A stretch of 13,431 nucleotides of DNA, from NCBI GenBank assembly GCA_964501335.1, contig CAZCTC010000122.1:1-13431 (forward strand), given 5' to 3'. Origin of the DNA: CAZCTC01 sp964501335. Its GTDB lineage: Bacteria; Chloroflexota; Anaerolineae; B4-G1; SLSP01. Numbering within the stretch: the stretch's first letter is position 1; every line of letters starts with the position of its first letter. The notes under the pieces are model-generated. The model did not search any database, was not told the origin of the DNA, and saw only the letters and a program-made list of their open reading frames with translations. Positions 6,486 through 13,431 of this stretch are shown piece by piece. The translations under genes were made by a program, and so were the position numbers.

Positions 6486-7529
6486 ATGGTGGAAGTTAAA
6501 GCTGCCAATGCCCGATTGCTGGAGATCGCTCGCGTTAAGCCGTTTGAAGAGCTGGAGTTCGGAGATATTTTTGATATCGATGAGATTCAGGCGGTGCAGG
6601 ACGCTTTTGCCAAAGCTACCGGGGTGGCTTCTATTATTACCGATGTTGAGGGACGTCCGATCACCAAACCCAGCAATTTTTGTCAGCTGTGTGAGTTTGT
6701 CATTCGCGGTACCAAGAAGGGGTTGGAAAATTGTATGAAGTCGGACGCTGCGTTGGGGCGATCCAATCCCGATGGGCCGATCTTGCAACCCTGTCTGAGT
6801 GGCGGTTTGTGGGATGGGGGAACGAGTATTTACTTAGGCGATCGCCATATCGCCAACTGGTTGATCGGGCAGGTGCTGACAGCCGGATTTGATGAAGAAA
6901 AGTTCCTGGCGTATGGTCGGGAAATCGGTGCGGATGAGGCTGTGTATCGCGAGGCGATGAAGACGGTCAAGATTATGGATCTGGAGCAGTTCAAGGCGAT
7001 TGGAGAGGTGCTCTTTTTGATTGCACGTCAGCTTTCCCGGATGGCTTTGCAGACGGTGCAGCAATCGCAGGAGATTCTGTTGCGGGAAAAGATGACGGCT
7101 GAACGCGAGGAATTGCAACAGCAGGTGATTGAGGCGCAGCGGCAATCTTTAAAGGAGCTGGCGACTCCGATCATTCCTTTGATGGAAGGGATTATCGTGA
7201 TGCCGTTGATCGGCAGCATCGATTCGTTACGGGCGAAGGATTTGACCCGGGCTTTGTTACAGGGGATCAGCAGTTATCGCGCCCGTGTGGTGATTTTGGA
7301 CATCACCGGGGTGCCGATTGTAGACAGCGGTGTGGCCTCGCATCTCAATAAGACCATTCAGGCGGCCCGGTTAAAGGGGACCCGGACGATTATCACCGGT
7401 GTTTCGGATGCCGTAGCTGAGACGGTGGTGGATCTGGGGATTGATTGGTCGGGGATTGAGACTTTGCGCGATTTGCAGACCGGGTTGATGGTGGCTTTGG
7501 GGAGTGTGGGGTATCGGTTGGCCCGGTGA
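6486..7529 (+). CDS. PocR-domain sensor fused to STAS domain (RsbR-like stressosome protein)
   Basis: 347 aa. Residues about 25-190 look like a PocR sensory domain: FDIDEIQAVQDAFAKATGV, IITDVEGRPIT, conserved-looking Cys at 66, 69, 83 and 103 (CQLC, NC, PC), and GQVL. In this family the domain binds small ligands and carries a Cys cluster. A charged helix, probably coiled coil, spans about 195-225. A C-terminal STAS domain (about 226-347) has RsbR-type motifs: TPIIPLMEGIIVMPLIG, then LDITGVPIVDSGVASHL. By comparison with Bacillus RsbR, S281 sits at the Thr171 position and T313 (AETVVDLGI) at the Thr205 position, so both phosphorylation sites are kept, with Ser in place of Thr at the first. 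An RsbT-type kinase follows 34 bp downstream. It is probably cytoplasmic, with no membrane segment. The role of scaffold and sensor is inferred from the family; the ligand is unknown. Confidence 0.9.
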   Translation: MVEVKAANARLLEIARVKPFEELEFGDIFDIDEIQAVQDAFAKATGVASIITDVEGRPITKPSNFCQLCEFVIRGTKKGLENCMKSDAALGRSNPDGPILQPCLSGGLWDGGTSIYLGDRHIANWLIGQVLTAGFDEEKFLAYGREIGADEAVYREAMKTVKIMDLEQFKAIGEVLFLIARQLSRMALQTVQQSQEILLREKMTAEREELQQQVIEAQRQSLKELATPIIPLMEGIIVMPLIGSIDSLRAKDLTRALLQGISSYRARVVILDITGVPIVDSGVASHLNKTIQAARLKGTRTIITGVSDAVAETVVDLGIDWSGIETLRDLQTGLMVALGSVGYRLAR

Positions 7530-7563
7530 GGATAGTTTTTTTGATGGGAAGGGATAGCAGGGC

Positions 7564-7977
7564 GTGGATAAGGTCAATCAAGACGAGATCCGGGTAGCGA
7601 TTAAAAGCGATTACGATATTGTGCTGGCGGCGCAGAAGGGACGGAACCTGGCTGCGAAGATGGGGCTTTCGGATACACGTCAGACCGAGGTGGTGATTGC
7701 GATTTCCGAAGTGGCCCGGAATATTCTTAATTATGCTCAAAACGGCGAGATTTTGCTGGCTCCTTTGAGTCAGGGAGAAAGAACGGGGATTCTGATCATT
7801 GCCCGTGATGCCGGGCCGGGGATTTCGGATTTACAGCTGGCGTTGCAGGACGGCTACTCTACCGGTAAAGGGTTGGGGTTGGGCCTGCCTGGGGCCCGGC
7901 GTTTGATGGATGAATTTGAGATTATTTCCGAAGTGGCCAAGGGGACTGTGATCACCATGAAGAAGTGGAGCCATTGA
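7564..7977 (+). CDS. rsbT: RsbT-type serine/threonine kinase (GHKL ATPase, switch protein)
   Basis: 137 aa from GTG 7564, preceded by GGGAAGGGA (7546-7554); no other in-frame start fits. This is the usual RsbT length. It shows the GHKL N-box in ISEVARNILNYA, the metal/nucleotide loop RDAGPGI, the family signature DGYSTGKGLGLGLPGARRLMDEF, and a C-terminal GTVITMKKW. By analogy with Bacillus, RsbT is held by the STAS complex, phosphorylates Ser/Thr on RsbR/RsbS-type STAS domains upon stress, and is freed to activate a partner, classically the RsbU phosphatase. No RsbU is encoded in this window, so the downstream partner here is unknown. Its stop is one base before the next gene's start, which suggests translational coupling. 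Confidence 0.92.
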   Translation: MDKVNQDEIRVAIKSDYDIVLAAQKGRNLAAKMGLSDTRQTEVVIAISEVARNILNYAQNGEILLAPLSQGERTGILIIARDAGPGISDLQLALQDGYSTGKGLGLGLPGARRLMDEFEIISEVAKGTVITMKKWSH

Positions 7978-7978
7978 G

Positions 7979-8587
7979 ATGAATGGTGAAGTGGCCAGTC
8001 CCTGGGAGTGGGGAACTGCGGCCCATCCTAAACCCGGTTTCCTGGAGTCCGGGGATGCCTGTTGGGTTCGGGTGCAATCGGATGGGCTCTGGCTGGCGGT
8101 CGTCGACGGTTCCGGTCATGGGCCGGCGGCGTTTGAAGTCGCTCAAACTACCCTCAAAATATTGGAGGCGGGCAGTTTTCTTTCTCCTGCCGACGGCGTG
8201 CGGCGGTGCCATCAGGCTTTGCTGGGAACGCGCGGGTGTGTGATGGCGCTGTTCCAGTTGAATCCGGAAGCCCGGACCATGACCTGGGTGGGGGTGGGAA
8301 ATATCGCCGGGGTATTGCTGCATAGAGAAGGAAACCCGGTGGCTTTGCGAGAGTCCCTGGCGATGCAGGAAGGGGGGATTGGAATGCATTTACCCTCTTT
8401 GCGGCCGGTGACGCTGGCTTTTCAACCCGGCGATTGGCTGGTACTGACGACGGATGGGGTGCGCAGCAATTTTGTGGCGGGAGTTCGAGAAGCCGGATCA
8501 TCTCAAGAGCTGGCCGATTCCCTGTTAAAGCTTTATAGCCGGGGGTCGGATGATGCATTGGTTGCGGTAATTCGTTATTCGAGTTAA
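7979..8587 (+). CDS. rsbX: RsbX-like PP2C-type serine phosphatase
   Basis: 202 aa, ATG one base after the rsbT stop, with GGAG inside the end of rsbT as ribosome site. It is a single small SpoIIE/PP2C-fold domain with no sensor part, as in RsbX. Metal-binding acidic positions are visible: D43 in VVDGSGHG, D159 in TTDGV and D191-D192 in RGSDDALVAV. The middle keeps the WVGVGNIAGVLL strand typical of this family. In the Bacillus stressosome RsbX removes phosphate from RsbR/RsbS and resets the system. Here the likely substrate is the PocR-STAS protein. The gene pair is certain as a kinase/phosphatase unit by family. The name RsbX rather than RsbU is based on the small size and lack of an N-terminal domain. 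Confidence 0.87.
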   Translation: MNGEVASPWEWGTAAHPKPGFLESGDACWVRVQSDGLWLAVVDGSGHGPAAFEVAQTTLKILEAGSFLSPADGVRRCHQALLGTRGCVMALFQLNPEARTMTWVGVGNIAGVLLHREGNPVALRESLAMQEGGIGMHLPSLRPVTLAFQPGDWLVLTTDGVRSNFVAGVREAGSSQELADSLLKLYSRGSDDALVAVIRYSS

Positions 8588-8596
8588 ACGATTTTG

Positions 8597-11500
8597 ATGG
8601 CCGTGCGCAATTCCCGGGAGCTGAGGCGAGTAGGGTGTGCGCTGTTGTTGTTGGGGATGTTGCTGGTTGGGCGGGGGGCGGTGCAGGCGGCACCGGGATC
8701 GGAATGTCCTTTCCGGGTGCCGTTTTGGGAGCGGATTGATTGTGGTTGGGTAACGGTGCCGGAAAACCGCGCTCAACCGGAGGGGCGAACGGTCCAGATC
8801 GCCTATGCGATTGTGCACAGTCATAATGCGGAACCGGCCCCCGATCCTATAATTTTCCTCAACGGCGGGCCGGGGCCTGGAATTCAGGCGGCCGTCGATG
8901 CGCTTTCTCAGTATGAATTCCTCCTTATCGATCGAGATCTTATCCTCTTCGATCCCCGGGGTGAGATGTATTCCCAACCTCAACTGGATTGTCCGGAGCT
9001 GGGCGAACCCGGCCGGCGCTCGTTGTTGGGGGAGTCGGTGCCGATCTCCGATTGGCTCACACTGGAGACCGCCTGTCTTGAACGCTGGCAGGCTCAAGGG
9101 ATCGATCTTACCCAATACAATTCTTACAACAATGCGCTGGATGTGCGCGATCTCTGGCGTGCGTTGGGGTATGAGCAGGTCAATCTGTTTGCCGTTTCTT
9201 ATGGGACTGTGCCGGCCCAGATTTTGATGCGCGAAGTGCCGGGCGAACTTCGCGCGGTGGTGATGGATTCGCCGTTGCCGCTGGATACCCGGACCGGGCC
9301 GATCGCCCCGCAGCAGATCCGCAATGCGTTACAGTCGCTTTTTGCGCGCTGTGCCGATGATTTTCTCTGTCGTCTGACCTATCCTGATTTGCCGGATGTT
9401 TACAACCGGCTGGTCGAGCGTACTTTCAGCCGGTCCATTCCAGTCCCTTTTACCGATCCGGTCGACGGTTCTGCGCATTCTTTCAATCTGGACCCCTCCA
9501 CGTTGGGAATGTTGATCGCTTATACTCCGGCTCGTGTTTTACCATTTGCCATTTATGAACTGGAAGAGGGCCATTTTGATATGCTTATCGAGCAGCGCGA
9601 AGCGTTGGTCAAGGAGCTGGCCCGTTCGGAATGGGGCAAAGGGTTTGGTTTTTCCAATTCGGTTTTTTGCAATGAGACGATGTTTTTGATGGCTCCGGGG
9701 GAACGGGCCGCTTCCGATTTTCCGGAAGCGAAGATGCTGGTCGATGCGGTGCAGGAATCGTTGTGTCAGAACTGGGCGCCGGGGCCGTTATTGCCGCTGC
9801 ATCCGCTGGCGAGGGCTGATGTTCCGACGTTGATTTTTGTAGGGCAGTTCGATACCCGTTTGCCGGCCGATTATGCGCAACGCATTGCGGAGGCGCTTCC
9901 CCGGGGACAGTGGTATCTTTTCTCGGGGACCGGCCATGGCGTGTTTGGGGCTTCCCCCTGTGCCAACGCCCTGTCGGTCTCGTTTTTGACAGAGCCGGAG
10001 GCCCCTCTCGATGCGCGGTGTGTGGCCTCGGCGGATATTTCCCATCAGATTTTTGATACCCGCTTTTTGTTGCGGGGGGCTCTGGTTTTACCTTTTGTGC
10101 AGGTGGGGGTGGGATTGCTGGCTGTCGCGGCGGTGCTGGCCGTTTGCGGCCATGGCTGGAAGTTTTTTCAGCATCGGTTCAGCATTGCGTGGAAGATGGC
10201 CTATCGGTGTGCCGGTTGGGGGGCTCCTCTTTTGACCGTGGTTCTGTTGGGTGGGTTGTATCTGGTCAAGATGACCCGTCTGCGGGATTTCGAGGCGTCC
10301 CCGTTGACCCTTTTGACTTTTGCTCTGGCGATGGGGGCCGGGGTGCAGGCTGCTCAGCTTTTTTCTCCTCAAGAGGAACCGGCTCTGGAGTTGCAACTGG
10401 CGGCGCCGCGTCCGGTCTCGTGGTTGGTGTTGGAGCGGTGGGGTTTTGTGGTGGGGCAACAGCTGGTCTGCGGGTTGTTGTTCACTTTAGGGATCACAGT
10501 GATCGGTGGCGCAACGATTGAGATTGGGCACTGGCTTGCGTCGTTACTCTTTTTTGCAGGGTTGGGGGTGGCTGTTTCAGCGTTGACCCGGCGGACGGCA
10601 ATGGGGGTGCTGGTAGTGGTGTTGGTTGGGTTCCTTTTTCAGGCGGCCGGCGATGGATTGGTCAAAAGGATTCCGGTTTTATGGGCTGTGCATCCATTTT
10701 TATCGTCGACGGCTTATTATTATGAGTTCAACCGCTGGTTCCTGGCATTGCTGGGGATTGCGTTGGTTTGGGTGGTTACCGGATGGCGGCAAAACGATGA
10801 GCAGCTGTTGTTCGGCGGGGGGCAGGCGGGCGGGCGACGGAGTGGGGGGCTTTTTGTGCCGGTGGGGGCGGTTGCCGCCCGTCGTGCTCCGGCTGTCCCG
10901 CCGTCGGCCCGGCAGGTGCGATGGGCGCAGCTGGCGGCGTTGGTGCGGATGGAGCTGTGGTTTCTATGGCATCGGCGTTCTCTTGTCGTTACCGGTGTGG
11001 CGTTGATTGCTTTGCCGTTGTTGGGGGCTCTGGTTTCAGCCCCGGCCTATCAAAGTTATCGGGAGATCGTCGCTTTGGGTGGGGTAGCAGCCGTGACGGC
11101 GCGGCATGCCGTGACGTTGCGGATGCTTCCCTATTTCCTGTCGACCTGCCAGCTGGTTTTCTCGATTTTCTTGCCGGTTATGGTCGCGGATATCATTCCG
11201 CTCGACGCTCATGTGGGCATGCGGGAGTTACTGAATAGTTTGCCGCTTTCGCGGCGGGTCTATCTGGCCGGCAAGGTGTTGAGTGTGGTGTTGGGCGTGG
11301 TACTGATCACGGTGGCGTTGCTGGTGATTGCCGGCGGGGTCTGGTGGTTGGGGGTGGCTCCGTTTGAAATCCCGTTGATCCTCGAGCTGGTGGGGGTCTT
11401 TTGGGTGATGGGGGTGGTTAATGGGGCCTCGGTTGTGCTGCTGGCTTCGCGGGCCCGGCGGTTTCGATCGGCGCTCCAGATCGGGGCCCTTTACGCGGGG

Positions 11501-11758
11501 GTGTGTGGGGCGACTCTGTTGCTCGGCATTTTTCTGGAAAATCCGCTTTTAAAGGCTTTGTTGCCCGGACGTCCGGCGGTGATTCTCTATTACATTCTGC
11601 TGGCGTTTCAGGAGAGTGCACGGAGTCTTAACATTACGCCTGAATTTGCCGCGCGATTTGCGACCCATGCGGATCTGGTATGGGCCAGCGTGGCCGGATT
11701 GCTGCAAGTGGGGGTTATCGGATGGTGGGTTGGACGTTGGAATCGGGATTCAGAGTAG
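8597..11758 (+). CDS. Exported alpha/beta hydrolase fused to tandem ABC-2-permease-like membrane modules
   Basis: 1053 aa from ATG 8597, 9 bp after the phosphatase stop; TTG 8594 is an alternative and there is no clear Shine-Dalgarno, so translation may depend on coupling. A signal peptide or anchor lies at about 8-32. Residues about 35-485 form a serine hydrolase of the prolyl/tripeptidyl-aminopeptidase type: NGGPGPG oxyanion loop, nucleophile S201 in AVSYGT, D419 in GQFDTRLP, H447 in GTGHGVF. The nucleophile elbow has Ala where Gly is usual. From about 491 a first helix ends in basic residues (cytoplasmic side), which places the hydrolase outside the cell. About 13 helices follow in two halves (about 530-735 and 785-1050), joined by a Gly/Ala/Arg-rich linker (about 740-780). 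Both halves resemble ABC-2 permeases, for example D..VGMRELLNSLPLSRRVYLAGK. No ATPase gene is adjacent. The substrate is unknown. Confidence 0.85.
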   Translation: MAVRNSRELRRVGCALLLLGMLLVGRGAVQAAPGSECPFRVPFWERIDCGWVTVPENRAQPEGRTVQIAYAIVHSHNAEPAPDPIIFLNGGPGPGIQAAVDALSQYEFLLIDRDLILFDPRGEMYSQPQLDCPELGEPGRRSLLGESVPISDWLTLETACLERWQAQGIDLTQYNSYNNALDVRDLWRALGYEQVNLFAVSYGTVPAQILMREVPGELRAVVMDSPLPLDTRTGPIAPQQIRNALQSLFARCADDFLCRLTYPDLPDVYNRLVERTFSRSIPVPFTDPVDGSAHSFNLDPSTLGMLIAYTPARVLPFAIYELEEGHFDMLIEQREALVKELARSEWGKGFGFSNSVFCNETMFLMAPGERAASDFPEAKMLVDAVQESLCQNWAPGPLLPLHPLARADVPTLIFVGQFDTRLPADYAQRIAEALPRGQWYLFSGTGHGVFGASPCANALSVSFLTEPEAPLDARCVASADISHQIFDTRFLLRGALVLPFVQVGVGLLAVAAVLAVCGHGWKFFQHRFSIAWKMAYRCAGWGAPLLTVVLLGGLYLVKMTRLRDFEASPLTLLTFALAMGAGVQAAQLFSPQEEPALELQLAAPRPVSWLVLERWGFVVGQQLVCGLLFTLGITVIGGATIEIGHWLASLLFFAGLGVAVSALTRRTAMGVLVVVLVGFLFQAAGDGLVKRIPVLWAVHPFLSSTAYYYEFNRWFLALLGIALVWVVTGWRQNDEQLLFGGGQAGGRRSGGLFVPVGAVAARRAPAVPPSARQVRWAQLAALVRMELWFLWHRRSLVVTGVALIALPLLGALVSAPAYQSYREIVALGGVAAVTARHAVTLRMLPYFLSTCQLVFSIFLPVMVADIIPLDAHVGMRELLNSLPLSRRVYLAGKVLSVVLGVVLITVALLVIAGGVWWLGVAPFEIPLILELVGVFWVMGVVNGASVVLLASRARRFRSALQIGALYAGVCGATLLLGIFLENPLLKALLPGRPAVILYYILLAFQESARSLNITPEFAARFATHADLVWASVAGLLQVGVIGWWVGRWNRDSE

Positions 11759-11802
11759 CCGGGGCCGATTCGGAGGGAAATCGGTCGGTTTGACAATGGT
11801 GA

Positions 11803-12690
11803 ATGTGTGCGAAAATAGGGATTAAAGTTATCTTTAGCGGATGGTCAAAGATGTCAGCCGAATCTTTCATTACAATCGTTTTTCTGCCTCTGTTTTTTTC
11901 TCCTGTGGATTCAAATCTCTTTTCTTTTCCGTTTCGTCTCTTTTTGCTGGCGTTGTGGGCTGCTTTGACGGTGGCTGCGCGTTTGGGCGGGCAGGCGCTG
12001 GCTGATTACTGGATCGCCCGGGGCAAAATGCAGGCGGATCAAAAGAATTATTCGAAGGCGCGGGGATATTACCGGGCCGCCATTTTTTGTTGTCCTGTTC
12101 CGAAGATTTACGTTAAACGCGGGCTTTTCCTTGCGAATTTTTCTCAATATTCGTTGGCTTTGCGGGATTTCGATCAGGCCTTAATTTTGGACGATCAGTA
12201 TGCTTATGGTTATTGTTGCCGGGGCTTTACTTACAATGTGGTAGGGGAGTATCAAAAAGCCCTGGCCGATCTGGACCGTTCGATTGCCCTCGATCCGACT
12301 TATGGCCGGGCTTACAACAATCGGGGAGTTTCCCATTTGAACCTGGGCGATGAGGTCAAGGCGCTGGCTGATTTCGATCGGGCCATTAGCTGTGATCCGC
12401 GGCTGTCCAGGGCCTATTACAATCGCGGCCATATCTTTTTGACCCGGAACAATTATGCTTTTGCGATTGACGATTTTGATCGGGCCATTGCACTGGATCC
12501 TCATTATGCCCGGGCTTATTATGATCGCGGGGTCAGTTACTGGCAGGGTTCCCAGGATTCCTGGAAGGTCTGGTCGGATCTCAATACAGCGTTGCGGTTG
12601 GGGCTGGATTCTTCGACGGCTCAGACGGCGGAGAGTGTGCTGAGCAAACTGGATCTGGAGATCAAGGCGCGGCCTTTTATGGCGGCGTAG
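11803..12690 (+). CDS. Membrane-anchored tetratricopeptide (TPR) repeat protein
   Basis: 295 aa from ATG 11803; ATG 11851 (279 aa) is an equally possible start, and neither has a strong ribosome site. The N-terminus is hydrophobic: FITIVFLPLFF (about 22-32) and one clear membrane helix (about 43-62, FRLFLLALWAALTVAARL). Six TPR units of exactly 34 residues then run from about 67 to 270, with the usual pattern of A/Y..RG...., DY..AL.DFDRAI.LDP..A. TPR arrays bind partner proteins. Here the array would face one side of the membrane as a docking platform. The gene starts 44 bp after the hydrolase-permease and ends before a probable terminator, so it is likely the last gene of the operon. A TTGACA at 11790 could give it a private promoter, but the -10 is poor. 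No specific function is recognised. Confidence 0.85.
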   Translation: MCAKIGIKVIFSGWSKMSAESFITIVFLPLFFSPVDSNLFSFPFRLFLLALWAALTVAARLGGQALADYWIARGKMQADQKNYSKARGYYRAAIFCCPVPKIYVKRGLFLANFSQYSLALRDFDQALILDDQYAYGYCCRGFTYNVVGEYQKALADLDRSIALDPTYGRAYNNRGVSHLNLGDEVKALADFDRAISCDPRLSRAYYNRGHIFLTRNNYAFAIDDFDRAIALDPHYARAYYDRGVSYWQGSQDSWKVWSDLNTALRLGLDSSTAQTAESVLSKLDLEIKARPFMAA

Positions 12691-12933
12691 GGGGAGTGGG
12701 AGATTGGAAGAGCGATAGGTGCCTGTAATATTCGGTGAACTGTCATTCTTTTGAATGACAGGTGGGAAGGTTAGAATTCACCCGAACGTGCGATTTACAC
12801 GTCGGGTGAATTTCTTTATAGTAAAAAAGGTTTTTAATGGGTAATTTTGGGTTCCCCGGCAGTTATAACCAGATTGGATTCCTCAGGTAGATTCTCAAGA
12901 AGCAGACAGTAGCAAGTAGACAGTAGACAGCCC
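12691..12933. other. Non-coding region after the TPR gene
   Basis: No gene seen. It contains a small perfect hairpin (12740-12748 with 12753-12761, TTTT loop, no T run after it in either direction), the probable terminator at 12775-12820, and a short AGTAGACAG-type microsatellite (12901-12930) just before the 157-bp tandem repeat. Confidence 0.6.
12775..12820 (+). terminator. Probable terminator of the PocR-STAS to TPR operon
   Basis: Left arm 12775-12790 and right arm 12798-12812 (AATTCACCCGA and CACGTCGGGTGAATT with one bulged base) close a 7-nt loop. The T-rich TTCTTTATAG follows. It lies 84 bp after the TPR stop codon. The T tract is interrupted, so efficiency is uncertain. Confidence 0.55.
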
Positions 12934-13292
12934 GTGTCGCCGGGACGGTTCTGAAAAAAGCCATGTTTTCGCGCGTGGGCCCTCACCCCTGCCCCTCTCC
13001 CATGTTTTGAAGTTAAACCTCGACGCGATTTGAGCGGATGCGTTTTGAGGTACAACTGCGAGCGATGTGGGAGGGAGAGGGGTGCAGAGAGCGTCGCCGG
13101 GGTGGCTCTGGAAAAGGCCATATTTTGGCGCGTGGGCCCTCACCCCTGCCCCTCTCCCATGTTTTGAAGTTAAACCTCGACGCGATTTGAGCGGATGCGT
13201 TTTGAGGTACAACTGCGAGCGATGTGGGAGGGAGAGGGGTGCAGAGAACGTCGTCGGCATAGTTCTGAAAAAAGGCATGTTTTCGTGGGCTT
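12934..13292. repeat. 157-bp tandem repeat, 2.3 copies
   Basis: Unit 1 is 12934-13090, unit 2 is 13091-13247, and a partial third runs from 13248 to about 13292. The last 120 bp of units 1 and 2 (12971-13090 and 13128-13247) are identical; the first 37 bp differ at several places. Each unit has inverted arms CCCCTCTCCC (12992-13001; 13149-13158) and GGGAGAGGGG (13073-13082; 13230-13239), 91 bp from end to end. Translation gives only low-complexity frames typical of such GC-rich intergenic repeats. Confidence 0.9.
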
Positions 13293-13431
13293 TCCGAAGC
13301 CCGCGAAAACATAAACAAAAAAACCTTTCTTTTCCTGCTTCGCACAGCGCGGCGTAATTTACGGGGAAAGGGCTAGTTGCGGGACGGTACCAGGCTATAG
13401 CGGCCTGTTTTCAGGGCGGGGCGGTATGGAA
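13280..13431 (-). repeat. Dispersed hairpin repeat, copy 5 (runs off window end)
   Basis: A 13-bp hairpin (13280-13292 with 13297-13309, one G-U pair, loop TCCG) is followed by an A-rich spacer and a GCGGGACG block (13380-13387). It matches 1-150 in direct orientation, with one mismatch in the first 34 bases and looser similarity afterwards. It is inverted relative to the copies at 4909, 6001 and 6153. Its left arm overlaps the partial third unit of the 157-bp tandem repeat. Confidence 0.7.

Noticed and set aside
12740..12761. Perfect 9-bp hairpin as operon terminator.
   Set aside because: No T run follows in either direction; the hairpin at 12775-12812 is better.
12934..13292. CRISPR array.
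   Set aside because: Units are 157 bp with a 120-bp repeated part and no short-repeat/unique-spacer pattern; no cas genes nearby.
12834..13345. Overlapping minus-strand frames of 95-127 codons in the 3' region.
   Set aside because: They translate the 157-bp repeat twice, giving the same residues in each, and have no start signals; a typical artefact of GC-rich intergenic repeats.
1..13431. Composite transposon bounded by the end repeats.
   Set aside because: The end copies are diverged outside the first 34 bp, further copies lie inside, and no transposase or target duplication is visible.

Overview
Organism. The window looks like a moderately GC-rich bacterial chromosome, most likely a Chloroflexota of the Anaerolineae type. 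The clues are a lipoprotein with a Thr/Pro-rich stretch right after the lipid-anchor Cys, a giant two-propeller sensor kinase fused to a NarL-type regulator, an RsbT/RsbX-type partner-switching module, and many GC-rich hairpin repeats between genes. This is inference from style, not a marker-gene identification. No rRNA, tRNA, CRISPR, integrase or transposase was seen.

Layout. 1-150: a dispersed hairpin repeat. 164-191: a plausible promoter. 262-4908 (+): one very large one-component-like two-component protein (signal peptide, 14 propeller repeats, Y_Y_Y domain, membrane helix, two PAS domains, HisKA_3/HATPase kinase, receiver, LuxR-type HTH). Its terminator hairpin (4946-4988) sits inside another copy of the repeat. 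4998-5894 (-): a convergent, otherwise unrecognised lipoprotein. 5895-6485: a non-coding stretch of about 590 bp with two more repeat copies and a near-consensus sigma70-type promoter. 6486-8587 (+): three tightly packed genes, a PocR-STAS protein (RsbR-like), an RsbT-type kinase and an RsbX-type PP2C phosphatase. 8597-11758 (+): 9 bp further on, a 1053-aa protein joining a secreted serine alpha/beta hydrolase to two ABC-2-permease-like membrane modules. 11803-12690 (+): a membrane-anchored six-TPR protein. 12691-13431: non-coding, with a probable terminator, a 157-bp tandem repeat and a further hairpin-repeat copy.

How it may work together. The same strand, the short gaps (34, 1, 9 and 44 bp) and the single strong promoter at 6258-6286 suggest that 6486-12690 is one operon. 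By analogy with the Bacillus stressosome, the PocR-STAS protein would sense a small molecule and hold RsbT. RsbT would phosphorylate the STAS sites and be released, and the RsbX-like phosphatase would reset the system. The usual rsbS, an RsbU-type phosphatase, an anti-sigma factor and a sigma factor are all missing here. Instead the module sits directly upstream of the hydrolase-permease fusion and the TPR protein. That pairing is the most interesting part of the window, but the functional link is inferred from position only.

A family of intergenic repeats (about 70-150 bp, five copies, both orientations) recurs at nearly every gene boundary that is not inside the operon, and one copy includes a gene's terminator.
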